In this document: piece after piece, positions 50,473 to 62,900 of the stretch
Layout: every line of letters starts with the position of its first letter
How positions within the stretch are numbered: the first letter of the stretch is position 1
Origin: Xestospongia muta
Taxonomy: Eukaryota; Porifera; Demospongiae; Haplosclerida; Petrosiidae
Direction of reading: 5' to 3'
NCBI GenBank assembly: GCA_963693285.1
Contig: OY848922.1
Coordinates: 2,282,923 to 2,346,922 of the forward strand
Length of the DNA: 64,000 bases
Position numbers and translations under genes: made by a program
Notes under the pieces: model-generated
What the model saw: only the letters and a program-made list of their open reading frames with translations
What the model was told of the DNA's origin: nothing
Database searches by the model: none

Positions 50473-53400
50473 ATGGCTACTGACGTATCTTCAGGTAATA
50501 TCATACAATATCTACACTTGTTATGTAGTCATATATTACCATATAATTATATCTGATCTCAAGATATGGTACATATCATTCTCTACAGGACAATACAAAC
50601 TTAATGGAAGAGTTGGTCATCACACTCAAGTGATTAGTGACAGTCTATATTTGTGGGGTGGACAACAACCAAACTTACCTTTAGTACACAACAATGATGA
50701 GAAAAAGAGAGTCACATCTCAAGTAGAAATCTTCAATGTTACCTCTGGTAAATGGGACACTAAACCCACCAGAGGTAATCCACCTCTAGGAGTGATCAAC
50801 TGTTCTTGTACTACATTTAACAAAAAGATCTATTATTTTGGAGGATTCTGTGGTCATAATATCTGCCACCATAACTGTCTGAATGAACTAGATACTTCCA
50901 CTCTAACCTGGACACAGATATCACCAACAGATGATAGGAGACCAGTGATGAAGAGAGGTTATGGTGGTATGATGTTGACTGAGTATGAAGGAGTACATCG
51001 TCTTCTAGTTATAGGAGGTCAAGGATCCCCACCTTCTATAAAACTACCACAAGCTCAGTATATTCAGTTACCCAGTGGTAGAGTACGTACTAATGAACAG
51101 AACTTATATAACATATCCACTAGTAAGTACATTAATGTATCATATTATACTATTAGACATCATATCATTATCATAGAGTACTGCTATTGTGTTGTATCAT
51201 CTAAATATTCCACTACCTGTATTATGATATCTATATATATTACTACTCACTATTTAACCTGATAACTATTTTAGTGTTTTCTAACTTACTAAAAGTAGAT
51301 GAAGACTACAGCAGTACTTTATAGTACATGTAATTATTGTATGATGAGTGGATATATAAATGTAATTGATCATCAGTAGTCATGTGACCTTTGATTATTG
51401 TTAAACTAATCAATTGTTCACTATACAATAACTTATATTGTATATACCTGTTACCTACATCACTTATGAAATAATTTTAGTAGAGTATTTACAATAATAG
51501 TTTAATGATCAGTTAATGTTGATATTAATATTATAGTTGTACTAACAAACTGTCATTTTACTGATTATTATATCATGACCAAATTACTACTACGATACAA
51601 GTATGATGATGAGTGTTCTGTTTGTTCTACTTTTAGATGAATGGACAATACCTGATATCAGTGGACAATGTATGCCACCTAATAGTAGGTTTGTTATGGA
51701 AATGGTTCGTAATACTAGAGCAGTCATTTTTGGAGGTACAATTGAAGGTGGCACATTAACTAATACTATATATATAGTGGACGTTATCAACAATACATTG
51801 GTATGTTATATTATCATTTATACACTGACTAATAACATGTTATAATGAGTGTTAGTTGAGTTCGTTTGTCCATATCTAGCACTGGCAGACTATCATTAAA
51901 ACAGACCCATTAGTACAGTGGCCAAAAGAAAGGTTCCTTCATGCTGCCAGTATTATCATTGGATCAATATCGCCAATACTAGTGATGATAGGTGGAGTGG
52001 ATAATGATAAGAAAACACTAAAAGACTGCTGGATACTGGATATTAGTAAGAAGTCATGGACAAAGGTATATCATGATGTGTCACTCTAACCAGTTCTATA
52101 ATAGTATGTATCTGTTAAGTAGAAGTGTTAATTATAAATGATATGTCTCATACATTGTCTTAACAGTATCAGTTAGTAATAATTACACACTGTATTACTT
52201 TAATATGATAGATGTGTTATAATGTTTTGATGATTGTATATATGTCTATACTTATAAGATTATATTTATAATTTGATAAGATTCAAGTTACTATACTGTA
52301 GTATATCTTGTCTATAATATATACACACAATGATGTAATAATATTGATATCTCTACATACTACAGATTAATCTACCTGACTCTGTCACTAAGAGATGTGT
52401 CCATTCTCTATCAACCTACATGATGGGACCACATTGTGTGTGGTTAGTTATAGTAGGAGGTGGAGTAAGCTATGATGATAGTTTTGTCAAAGACCCCAAT
52501 ATAACAATGTTAATAGAACTAGGTATGTAATTCACTACACACACAAGCCACATTAAGTTCATGTGAGAATTACACAATTGATGTCATAGTACTTCTGTGT
52601 ATTTCTATATTTATAGTAGGAGGTGTGGTTTGATGTACATAGTAGGAGATGTAATTAGATGTACTAGTAAACTGTTTTGATGTACTAGTGATACCCACAT
52701 ATTCATCATAAGAGATAATACTGTATGTATTATTAGTACTATAACTCTTCTTAGTGTTCATTTAGTACATGTACTGTTATATAGGTGACCTTGTTATGTA
52801 CTACAACTTAGTATAGTCTTATTACTTCCATACATGTTATACTAGTAGTAGACTACCACATTGTATACTGACATTAGTACTCTTGTGTTCTCTCCTATAG
52901 TCCTCAATGATGGTCAATGGTCAGTAGGGTTTGTACTAGACTCTAATGCATTGACTATATTGCAGCGACTCACAGAAGTAAGAGAACAGATAGAACAACA
53001 ACAAACAAAACCAACTCAAGACAACTCGTCAGCTAATGAAAGAGTTCTTCAAACTAACTACCGAGATGATCTTTTAGTTGCTCAAAAAAACATACAAAGC
53101 CTTCAAGAACGACTACTAGAACTAGAATCTCAACAAGCTAAACAACAAGGTAACCTAACTATATTGATGTAGTTAGTTATATAGTTAAGTAGATGTATGG
53201 ATAATAGACTGATAGTCCATACATCCTCTGTATGTTAGAGTTTGTTTTATGACAATTCATTCATGTGTCCATCCATCCATTATAGGTAGAAAGGAATGAA
53301 TATTATTATATCTCTATCTATCCATTCTTCTGTTTATCCATCCATCCATTTATTCATATATTCATCTATCATCCATTTTTCTATCTCTTTGTCTGTTTGT

Positions 53401-56400
53401 CCATTTACTACTCCACATTTCTTGATATCTATCTGCCTGTCCCTTAGTTTGTTATTCATCCATTGGAAAGATGGATGGATGAGATATTAAGAGACAACAG
53501 ATGATTGAGAGATGGCTAAATGGATGAATAGATGGACAAGTAAAACAACAGATGGATCAATAGTTTGACAAATAATAAGACATATAATGACAGATGAGGA
53601 GATATCTGTTGTGTTTTATATTATAGTTTTTTATTATATTATTATATTTTATTATATTATATTTATTATTTTTTATTATGTTTATATTGTAGTTCCTATG
53701 ACAACAAGTCATCTTGATTTAGTACATGAAAAAGATAGCTATATAGCTCAACTCACTCGTAAACTACACACTGTTACTAAAGAGAAAGAGGAGATCATAA
53801 CAACACTCCAAACACAACTACAAGAGTATAAACAACAGAACTTACCTAGGACTCCTCAAAAGACTACAAGTTTGTTATTATTGTAAATATAACAGTTCAT
53901 CACTTTATTTACCATATATCACAGATGTTGTCAGTTATCTTCCTAAACTAGCAGTTGTTCTACAACCAGTACAAGAAGATTGGGAACTACTGGGTCATCA
54001 ACTTATTATAGATCAGTCTATACTGACTGATATCAGAAGTAAAGGAGATTCTACTGAACGGATGAAGCAGTTGTTAGAGGAATGGTCTATAAAAGGAGGT
54101 ACATTGACACAACTTGAAGATGCTCTACTTCATATTGGCAAGAAAGATGTCATTTCTGGTATGTTATAGTACTGTATGTTGTACTTACCACAAAAATGTC
54201 ATTATAGTATTGTGTGCTACTATATATACATAAGCTCTTTTAATTGTTTCTTTTACAATCAATTTTGAAATTTACCATTAAATTTTGTTTAAATAATTAT
54301 TATGATTTTGGAAGTTTTAAGCACAAGATATTAAATTATGCTGATCTGTTATTTACAACATTGACACTAAAGTTAGTACTTTTTATAGCCTGGCACACAC
54401 AGTATTCCAGGTAGTCATATAATTGTTTTTTAGCATGTGTAATATATTATATAGAATATGTCAAGTCAATAGTATATATTCTAATCATTAAAGATCATAT
54501 TACTGTATGTTATAATAGTTTGTTTCCAATTATAAAGGATTACATGAATTAATGAGAACAGAGAAAATAGTTCATGAAAAGGATGTATATATTCAGGACA
54601 AAGTGATAACCAAAGATGTAGAATGTCAGTTTAACTATCTCATCCCTTCTCTTGGTATGTCACTAGTATATTGTCATGTATTGATATTATTTTATTAGAC
54701 AAATTGGAGTATCTTGATGGTACTGGTGTTCATATAGCTAGTAGGAAACTTTTCCTAATCCAAGGTGAACATAGTTCCTTCTTAAATTGGGAGGAGTATG
54801 GTTTGAGAATTAACGTACCTCATGGAACTATACCTCCTGGAGAAACTTGTGAAGTTTCTATTGCAGCAATTGTAGGGGGAGAGTTTGAGTGTCCCTCTGG
54901 TACAATGTTAGTGAGTGCAGTTTATGCTGTTTCTGTTTCCAAAGCACTCCTTCAACCAGTCCAGTTATCTATTCAACACTGTGTGTCAATAGAGACACAA
55001 GAACACACTGGTTACTTGAGTTTTGTTACAGCTGATCTGTATCAACCTAATCTCCCTTATAAAATGCAATTAGAAGAAGGGGGACAGTTCTATCCTGGTA
55101 ACCAATATGGCAGTATTAATCTTACAAAGTTCTCTATAAAGGGAATTATAAGAGCTCTCTTGACACCTGTAAGATGGTTGTTTGGTTATGAAAATGCTGA
55201 ACAACAAGAAATTGTTTCTGAATCATCATCATCTGATGATGATAACATAAGTTTTGTTGATGCTCACACAGGTTTAGAAGCCCAACAAAGTATACATTAA
55301 TTAATAATAACATTATTATTTCATACATTATGGTAGATCTGTCTGTAGGACATTCTCCAGTCAACTTATATGTAGGTCAGGTTGTGTATGAGGTAGAATG
55401 TCAAACTGAATGGCTCATGACATTTTTAGTATCTCAACACCTTGATGCTCTTTTAAAGGTACATTGTTACTACTAAATGACTGCTGACTTGACATTGTTT
55501 TTTACAGTACATAGACACTTCACTTCCAAGTGCCAAGAAAGATGTCACTGTATTCTTTAAATTTTTAGAGGAAAATGGATATATTGAGTTAGTTTTTGGA
55601 GAAGAGCAAGAACGGTCTTGTGAAGGATGGAGTGTGTATCCTCATTCCTATCCTACTAAGGTATACTAGACAGTATATACCTTTGTATTATCTTATGACT
55701 CCATTTGTAGATATATCAAAGAGCTGTAGACACTTATGGAGTATGTACTCCTCCTCAGTTTCCATCATGTTTGATTACAGTATCTGCTACTCCCAGTATT
55801 ACTACAGTCCCAGTACTTCAATATGGTATTAGTTTAAGAGGTATTAGTAACGAAGAAGATCTCATTCAGAAAATCTATATTGTACGATCACTTGGTAATA
55901 ATTTATTCACATATAACTATTTTATTATTATCTTAATTATATACATATTTAGTTGCTGTTTCAAGACAATCTGTGAGTGGAATAGAAAATATTAAAAGTG
56001 AGTATTGTAGGTTTAGTTCAGTATTATTCATAGTTATTTAAGCCTTTATTAAAGTAGTGATCAATTGACTTAAACAATTAACTTATTGATCTATACTTGT
56101 CTACATATCAATAATATAACACTGTTACCAAACTAGTTTTCACTAGATTTTAATGAGTGATCATGTCTTTTAGATGTAATTATTACACTTAATTACAATA
56201 TGACTCTCTTTGTGGTACATTATTAATAAATTAGCTACATTAAGTATTTAAGACCACTCATTTTCTAATTTTCTAATTCTTGAATATCCCATTAACTATT
56301 GAGGGTATCGAAGTAACTGATGATGAATGTAAAACATCAGCTAATAGTCAACCTAATATTCTCATCAATAGATCACTAGTACATGATAATACACACAGTA

Positions 56401-56951
56401 AGTGTTTCTGTACTTCTACAGAATATGTGAATTTTTCATTGTTGATATCCTTAAGCTGCAAGAAGAGACTTCTTGAACACAATTTGTTCTCTGGTTATTT
56501 CATAATATTGCTTCATATTTCAGGTTCATCTAGTACTAATGAAGTGGATCTAGTCAGAGGTCCACATTCAACATCAGGTCTGTGTATTATTGGTGAAATA
56601 ACTGATTTTGTTTATGAGGAATTGCCTTTTATTTTTATAGGATCTAAGGAGGAACCCAATCCATCAGATATATTCCGTGTTCATCTTGATCATCTTTGTG
56701 ATGCTTTTGCAGCAAATCTTGATCGAATATCTGATAGTCTCTTTGCTAATGGACTTATAGGAGAAGCTGTTCTACAGTCTACAACTATAGATGGTGTCTC
56801 TAATTATCGTAAAGCAAGACAAGTAGTTCATGAACTATATAATCAGTTAAAAACACATAGTAAACCAGAGCAATATTTAACTATGATTTGTGATGTATTA
56901 TTAAAACAAAATGATCAGAGACTAACTGACATTGTTAACACTATGTTATAA
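50473..56951 (+). CDS. Array copy 6: Kelch - coiled coil - Death - ZU5/UPA-like (type I) - CARD-like (type B) protein, 16 exons, about 1099 aa
   Basis: Exons: 50473-50494, 50589-51122, 51637-51800, 51880-52065, 52366-52522, 52901-53149, 53693-53869, 53925-54158, 54538-54654, 54699-55289, 55337-55458, 55508-55660, 55711-55894, 55953-55997, 56524-56577, 56641-56951. All joins are in frame. The first coiled-coil exon has the short ILQR form, shared only with copy 1. The tail of the ZU5 exon is rewritten ([15 protein letters not shown]) and uses a new donor (A|GTATAC at 55289) that restores phase 1. The C-terminal domain is type B, related to but clearly diverged from that of copy 2. A relic of a type II UPA exon lies unspliced at about 56297-56399. 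Upstream, transposon DNA ends about 78 bp before the ATG, so its promoter may differ from the other copies. Confidence 0.84.
53196..53614. mobile_element. Foldback element with internal deletion (copy 6)
   Basis: Same insertion point; about 190 bp of the right half is lost. Confidence 0.5.
56297..56399 (+). pseudogene. Relic of a type II UPA exon inside copy 6
   Basis: The 3' half of the exon found at 33913-34129 and 42448-42664 ([20 protein letters not shown], then LVHDNTHS and donor) without its 5' half or a usable acceptor in the right phase. Predicted to be skipped. Confidence 0.6.
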
Positions 56952-58601
56952 CTAATGTACTTGTTGACTTTATATTTTTATCTCTACTGTGTATTCTTGT
57001 TAATACTAATAATATCTGTTATGTTTTGTAAGTTTGTATTACAAATAACTTATGTATTGATTTTTGTAAAGTTCATTTATTGCTAGCTTGTGTTTGTTAA
57101 ATTGTTTTACTTCAAGGCATAATTTTTTTCTGGTATAATCTACACATCTACTGAAACAGATCGATACTATTTTACTTCCAATAATAGGAGTTAGGTAGAA
57201 AGTCCATACTTTGTTTTTAATGATTATATATAGTACAGATCCCTAAATCTGTAGATGGTTATCTAGATATATTAGTGTACTACTATATAATGCTAAACAA
57301 GAAACAGTAAATGTTACTGGTATCATATAATGTCACAAATCATGACGACTAAAAGGTATGCAATAATTAATATTAAATAAGTAATATTGATAACATTAAT
57401 TGTTTCTACATAAATTGCTCATAACATTATCTCTCTAAGTAGACAAATAAAAAATATAATTGAAAGTAGCAGACTAATGATCATATCACCATCAATGATT
57501 ACACTGTTCAGTTAACATGATACTGTTCACTCTATAACTTGACTGTAGTATCTGTACTAAACAGTTATAGGACACTTGTTACTTAATTAAAAAGTTTATG
57601 ATATGTAGAGTCATACTGTTCTTTTAATCTGTTCATTTCCTAAGTAATAATATATGGGACACCGTTTGTGTCAAAATTGGAAAATTATCATGATATATTA
57701 AATAAGACATTATTTATTAACTAACTCTTGATTTATTTAATTAATCATACATAATTTAGTAATCACAATTTATTTAACAAATAATGAACATTATAAATAA
57801 ATCAATTTTGACACAAACGGTGCTCCATAATAATAATCATGGCTGATCAGTCATGATGATTGTTATTTAGGAAATGAATGTTGGGACAAAAGACAATGTC
57901 ATATTTAGAACTTATCAACTGTTACAAATATAAATGAAAACTCAATTCATTGAAGATGCATACATGTACATAAAGATATTATCACCATGGTTGTTGCTAT
58001 GGTAATGTTCATATAACATACATTTCAATATAGTACATGCATGGTAAGGTAGTGTAAGTGCTACAACAGATAAATAATAATTATTAAGATATAATACACA
58101 TTAGTACAAAGATTAGACTTACTTATAAGTACTACATGTACATTGTACTTTTATGATAAGACATGTATGTTTATTTAATCCCTTAGCTTTATAAATAGAA
58201 ATTACATGTATGTACATAACAATGACTAAAAGTATGTATACAAATTAAAGTGTATATTGTAATGTTGTACTAAATGTCTACTTACACTATAAATATAAAG
58301 ATAGTTCTTCAAACTTCTTTTCTACTTCATAATAGTACATGATAAATGAGTTATGAATGATACTTTCCAATTAAAGTACATGTAAATATAAACAAAAGTA
58401 TTGATTATAAAATAACAGTTATAATGCTGTTTCTGTCTTATTGGACATCATCAGTATAACATACCACTTATCAGTGGAGTTATAGACAGCATTATATAAC
58501 ACTTTAAGGAACAGTAGTATATTGTAGTTGTCAATTAATTTGTAAGTTTATTTCATAATACATTGTACATCTCATTAAATTGACTTATACTCTTGTACTA
58601 G
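56952..58601. other. 3' flank of array copy 6
   Basis: 56952-58025 is copy-specific, AT-rich and holds a small inverted-repeat element (57654-57828). From about 58026 it rejoins the common spacer with its hairpin block. No gene seen. Confidence 0.55.
57654..57828. mobile_element. 175-bp MITE-like element
   Basis: 26-bp inverted ends at 57654-57679 (ATGGGACACCG...) and 57803-57828, two mismatches, around an AT-rich core with no ORF. AATAAT stands close to both outer edges and may be part of a target duplication. Confidence 0.65.
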
Positions 58602-58691
58602 ATGAGTAGTTCAAAAGTAGTGGAGGTGAAAGGTAAAGATAAGAGAGAAAGAAAAGCTACATGTACATGTAGAGTAGATAGAAAAAAATAG
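58602..58691 (+). pseudogene. Small ORF truncated to 29 aa; spacer copy 6
   Basis: Begins as the other copies do, but a deletion after the VDR segment creates an early TAG (58689-58691). The remaining sequence of the ORF is still recognisable downstream, out of frame. Confidence 0.35.
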
Positions 58692-59309
58692 AAAACTATT
58701 TACATTATTAAGATGTAGTCATTTCATTTATAATGTTATAAAATTAAATCATAATGTTTAAAATTACTAAATTAGTAGGCACAATTAATAGTAGGATAAG
58801 ATAAGAATACAGTTGTGGTCACTGAGGTACTTTCCCTAAAGTACATATACATGTATAGATTATGTGTGTCTTTTATTACTATATTTCCTCTAGCAATATA
58901 TTGACTTTGTTGGACAATATAAGATAGTTATGTGGTAAGTATGTATACACTATAGTGTTGACAGTATTGATGTTAAAGGTTAGTAAAGTCAGTCATCTCT
59001 TAGTGACATACTTGTTCAATGTTAACTATACACATGTATAATACAATTAATAACAAAATCAAGACATTACAGTACATGGGATGTTCAAAGTAAATATAAT
59101 AATTTGAATTTTATGTTAATTAAAATATACAAAGTAGTCATTCAATTATTAATAGAATAAAGATTACAATATTGTTTATATGTTGTTTGTTGTATTATGT
59201 TAATAAGATGGACAGTTATTTGGAATGTCAGTAAGGTACAATCCATGGGACAAAGTCATGTGAATGCATTTTCTTATTATTTTAGACAATGAGTTCAAGT
59301 TTGAAACAT

Positions 59310-59660
59310 CTATTTATAGTATTGAAGTATACTTAACGGAATTAAATACCTTGGACATTCAAATACTTTAATATGAGGCATAATTTTACTAAGTTTTCTC
59401 AAAGTTGTTGCTGTTGCCATAACAAGTGTCCTTTCTTGTTGAAATATGTCAATGAAAATACAGTGCTCACTGCTATCATCTGTTACATATACAACATTAT
59501 AATTTGTCTGTCTTGTTGATCTAAAGTACTCTCTCAATATTAATATCAGTTCATCCATCAATCTATCCATTAATAATAATACCTTCTTTTCAGTAGAGCC
59601 AGCCAAAACTGGCAAAAAGCACTCTCTAAATTTTAAATACAGAGACTTCACTACTTCCAC
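59310..59660 (-). CDS. Minus-strand ORF, 116 aa, unknown; divergent from the next Kelch gene (spacer copy 6)
   Basis: Full-length counterpart of the ORF at 8817-9167, with about ten amino-acid differences and no stop. Its start lies 285 bp from the ATG of array copy 7. Function unrecognised. Confidence 0.4.
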   Translation of the reverse strand: MEVVKSLYLKFRECFLPVLAGSTEKKVLLLMDRLMDELILILREYFRSTRQTNYNVVYVTDDSSEHCIFIDIFQQERTLVMATATTLRKLSKIMPHIKVFECPRYLIPLSILQYYK

Positions 59661-59945
59661 AAACCTAACTGTTGATTCTTACCCAGTGTCTACGTTCAGT
59701 CCTCATAACTTGTGTCAATGAAGTTTGTAGAGTTGAATTGATAGAGATAAACAGACTAATACGAACTTATTTATTCATACATCCTTTATGCATCCATTCA
59801 TACAAGTTATGCGTCCATTGCTTAGAACGATCACATGACATTTTGAGCTCCAGCAAAAAGTGTAGGAGTGACTCGACATTTCTTTTCATATTGCTGTTTT
59901 ACCTAGCCTTCGCTAAGACTCTTCTTTACCCGAGTTGTTAGTTAT
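59661..59945. promoter_or_regulatory. Putative promoter region of array copy 7
   Basis: Counterpart of 9168-9453 with near-identical sequence and spacing. Positional inference only. Confidence 0.38.
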
Positions 59946-62900
59946 ATGGCTACTGACGTATCTTCAGGTAATATCATACAATATCTACACTTGTTATGTA
60001 GTCGTATATTACCATATAATTATATCTGATCTCAAGATATGGTACATATCATTCTCTACAGGACAATACAAACTTGATGGAAGATTTGGTCATGACACTC
60101 AAGTGATTAATGACAGTCTATATTTATGGGGTGGGGATCAACCAACCTTACCTGAAGTACACAACAATGATAAGAAAAAGAGAGTCACATCTCAAGTAGA
60201 AATCTTCAATATTACCTCTGGTAAATGGGACACTAAACCTACCAGAGGTAATCCACCTCTAGGAGTGATCAACTGTTCTTGTACTACATTTAACAAAAAG
60301 ATCTATTATTTTGGAGGATACTATGGTTATGATAAATCCTACCATAACTGTCTGAATGAACTAGATACTTCCACTCTAACCTGGACACAGATATTACCAA
60401 CAGATGATAGGAGACCAGTGATGAAGAGAGGTACTGGTGGTATGATGTTGACTGAGTATGGAGGAATACATCGTCTTCTAGTTATAGGAGGTGCTGGATC
60501 CCCACCTTCTACAATACTACCACAAGCTCAGTATATTCAGTTACCCAGTGGTATAGTACATACTAATGAACAGAACCTATATAACATATCCACTAGTAAG
60601 TACATTAATGTATCATATTATACTATTAGACATCATATCATTATCATAGAGTACTGCTATTGTGTTGTATCATTTAAATATTCCACTACCTGTATTATGA
60701 TATCTATATATATTACTACTCACTATTGAACCTGATAACTATTTTAGTGTTTTCTAACTTACTAAAAGTAGATGAACACTACAGCAGTACTTTATAGTAC
60801 ATGTAATTATTGTATGATGAGTGGATATATGAAAGTAGTCATGTGACCTTTAATTATTATTAAACTAATCAATTGTTCACTATATAACAACTTATATTGT
60901 ATATACCTGTTACCTACATCACTTATGAAATAATTTTAGTAGAGTATTTACAATAATAGTTTAATGATCAATTAATGTTGATATTAATATTATAGTTGTA
61001 CTAACAAAGTGTCATTTTACTGATTATTATATCATGACCAAATTACTACTATGATACAAGTATGATGATGAGTGTTCTGTTTGTTCTACTTTTAGATGAA
61101 TGGACAATACCTGATATCAGTGGACAGTGTATGCCACCTAATAGTGGCTTTGTTATGGAAATGGTCCATAATACTAGAGCAGTCATTTTTGGTGGTGTAG
61201 TTGAAATTGGCATATTAAGTAATACTATATATATAGTGGACATCATCAACAATACATTGGTATGTTATATTATCATTTATACACTGACTAATAACATGTT
61301 ATAATGAGTGTTAGTTGAGTTCATTTGTCTATATCTAGCACTGGCAGACTATCACTAAACCTGACCCAGTAGAGCAGTGGCCAAAGGAAAGATTCTTTCA
61401 TGCTGCCAGTATTATCACAGGATCGATATCACCAATACTAGTGGTGACAGGTGGACTGGGTAATGATAAGAAAACACTAAAAGACTGCTGGATACTGGAT
61501 ATTAGTAAGAAGTCATGGACAAAGGTATATCATGATGTGTCACTCTAACCAGTTCTATGATAGTATGTATCTGTTAAGTAGAAGTGTTAATAATAAATGA
61601 TATGTCTCATACATTGTCTTAACAGTATCAGTTAGTAATAATTACACACTGTATTACTTTAATATGATAGATGTGTTATAACGTTTTGATGATTTGTATA
61701 TATGTCTATACTTATAAGATTATATTTATAATTTGATAAGATTCAAGTTACTATACTGTAGTATATCTTGTCTATAATATTAACACATAATAATGTAATA
61801 ATATTGATATCTCTACATATTACAGATTAATCTACCTGACTCTGTCACTGAAAGATGTAACCACTCTTTATCAACCTACATGATGGGACCACACTGTGTG
61901 TGGTTAGTTATAGTAGGAGGTGCAGTAAGCTTTGGTGCTATACCTGTCACAGATTCCAATACAACAATGTTAATAGAACTAGGTATGTAAGTCATTACAC
62001 ACACAAGCCACATTAAGTTCATGTGAGAATTACACAATTGATGTCATAGTACTTCTGTGTATTTCTATATATATAGTAGGAGGTGTGGTTTAATGTACAT
62101 AGTAGGAGATGTAATTAGATGTACTAGTAAACTGTATTGATGTACTACTGATACCCACATATTCATCATAAGAGATAATACTGTATGTATTATTAGTACT
62201 ATAACTCTTCTTAGTGTTCATTTAGTACATGTACTGTTATATAGGTGACCTTGTTATGTACTACAACTTAGTATAGTCTTATTACTTCCATACATGTTAT
62301 ACTAGTAGTAGACTACCACATTGTATACTGACATTAGTACTCTTGTATTCTCTCATATAGTCCTCAATGATGGTCAATGGTCAGTAGGGTTTGTACTAGA
62401 CTCTAATGAACTGACCTCAACTGATAACTACCAACAAAGAGTACTAAAACAACTCACAGAAGTAAGAAGACAATGGATAGAACAAGAACAAACAAAAACA
62501 ACTCAAGACAAGTTGTCGACTAAGGAGATAGGTCTTCAAACTAACTACCGAGATGATCTTTTAGTTGCGCAACAAAACATACAAAATCTTCAAGAAAGAC
62601 TACTAGAACTAGAATCTCAACAAGTTAGACAACAAGGTAACCTAACTACATTGATGTAGTTAGTTATATAGTTAAGTAGATGTATGGATAATAGACTGAT
62701 AGTCCATACATCCTCTGTATGTTAGAGTTTGTTTTATGACAATCCATTCATGTGTCCATCCATCCATTATAAGTACAAAGAATGATTATTGTTATATCTC
62801 TATCTGTCCATTCTTCTATTTATCCATCCATCCATTCATTCATATATTCATCTATCATCCATTATTCTATCTCTTTGTCTGTTTGTCCATTTACTACTCC

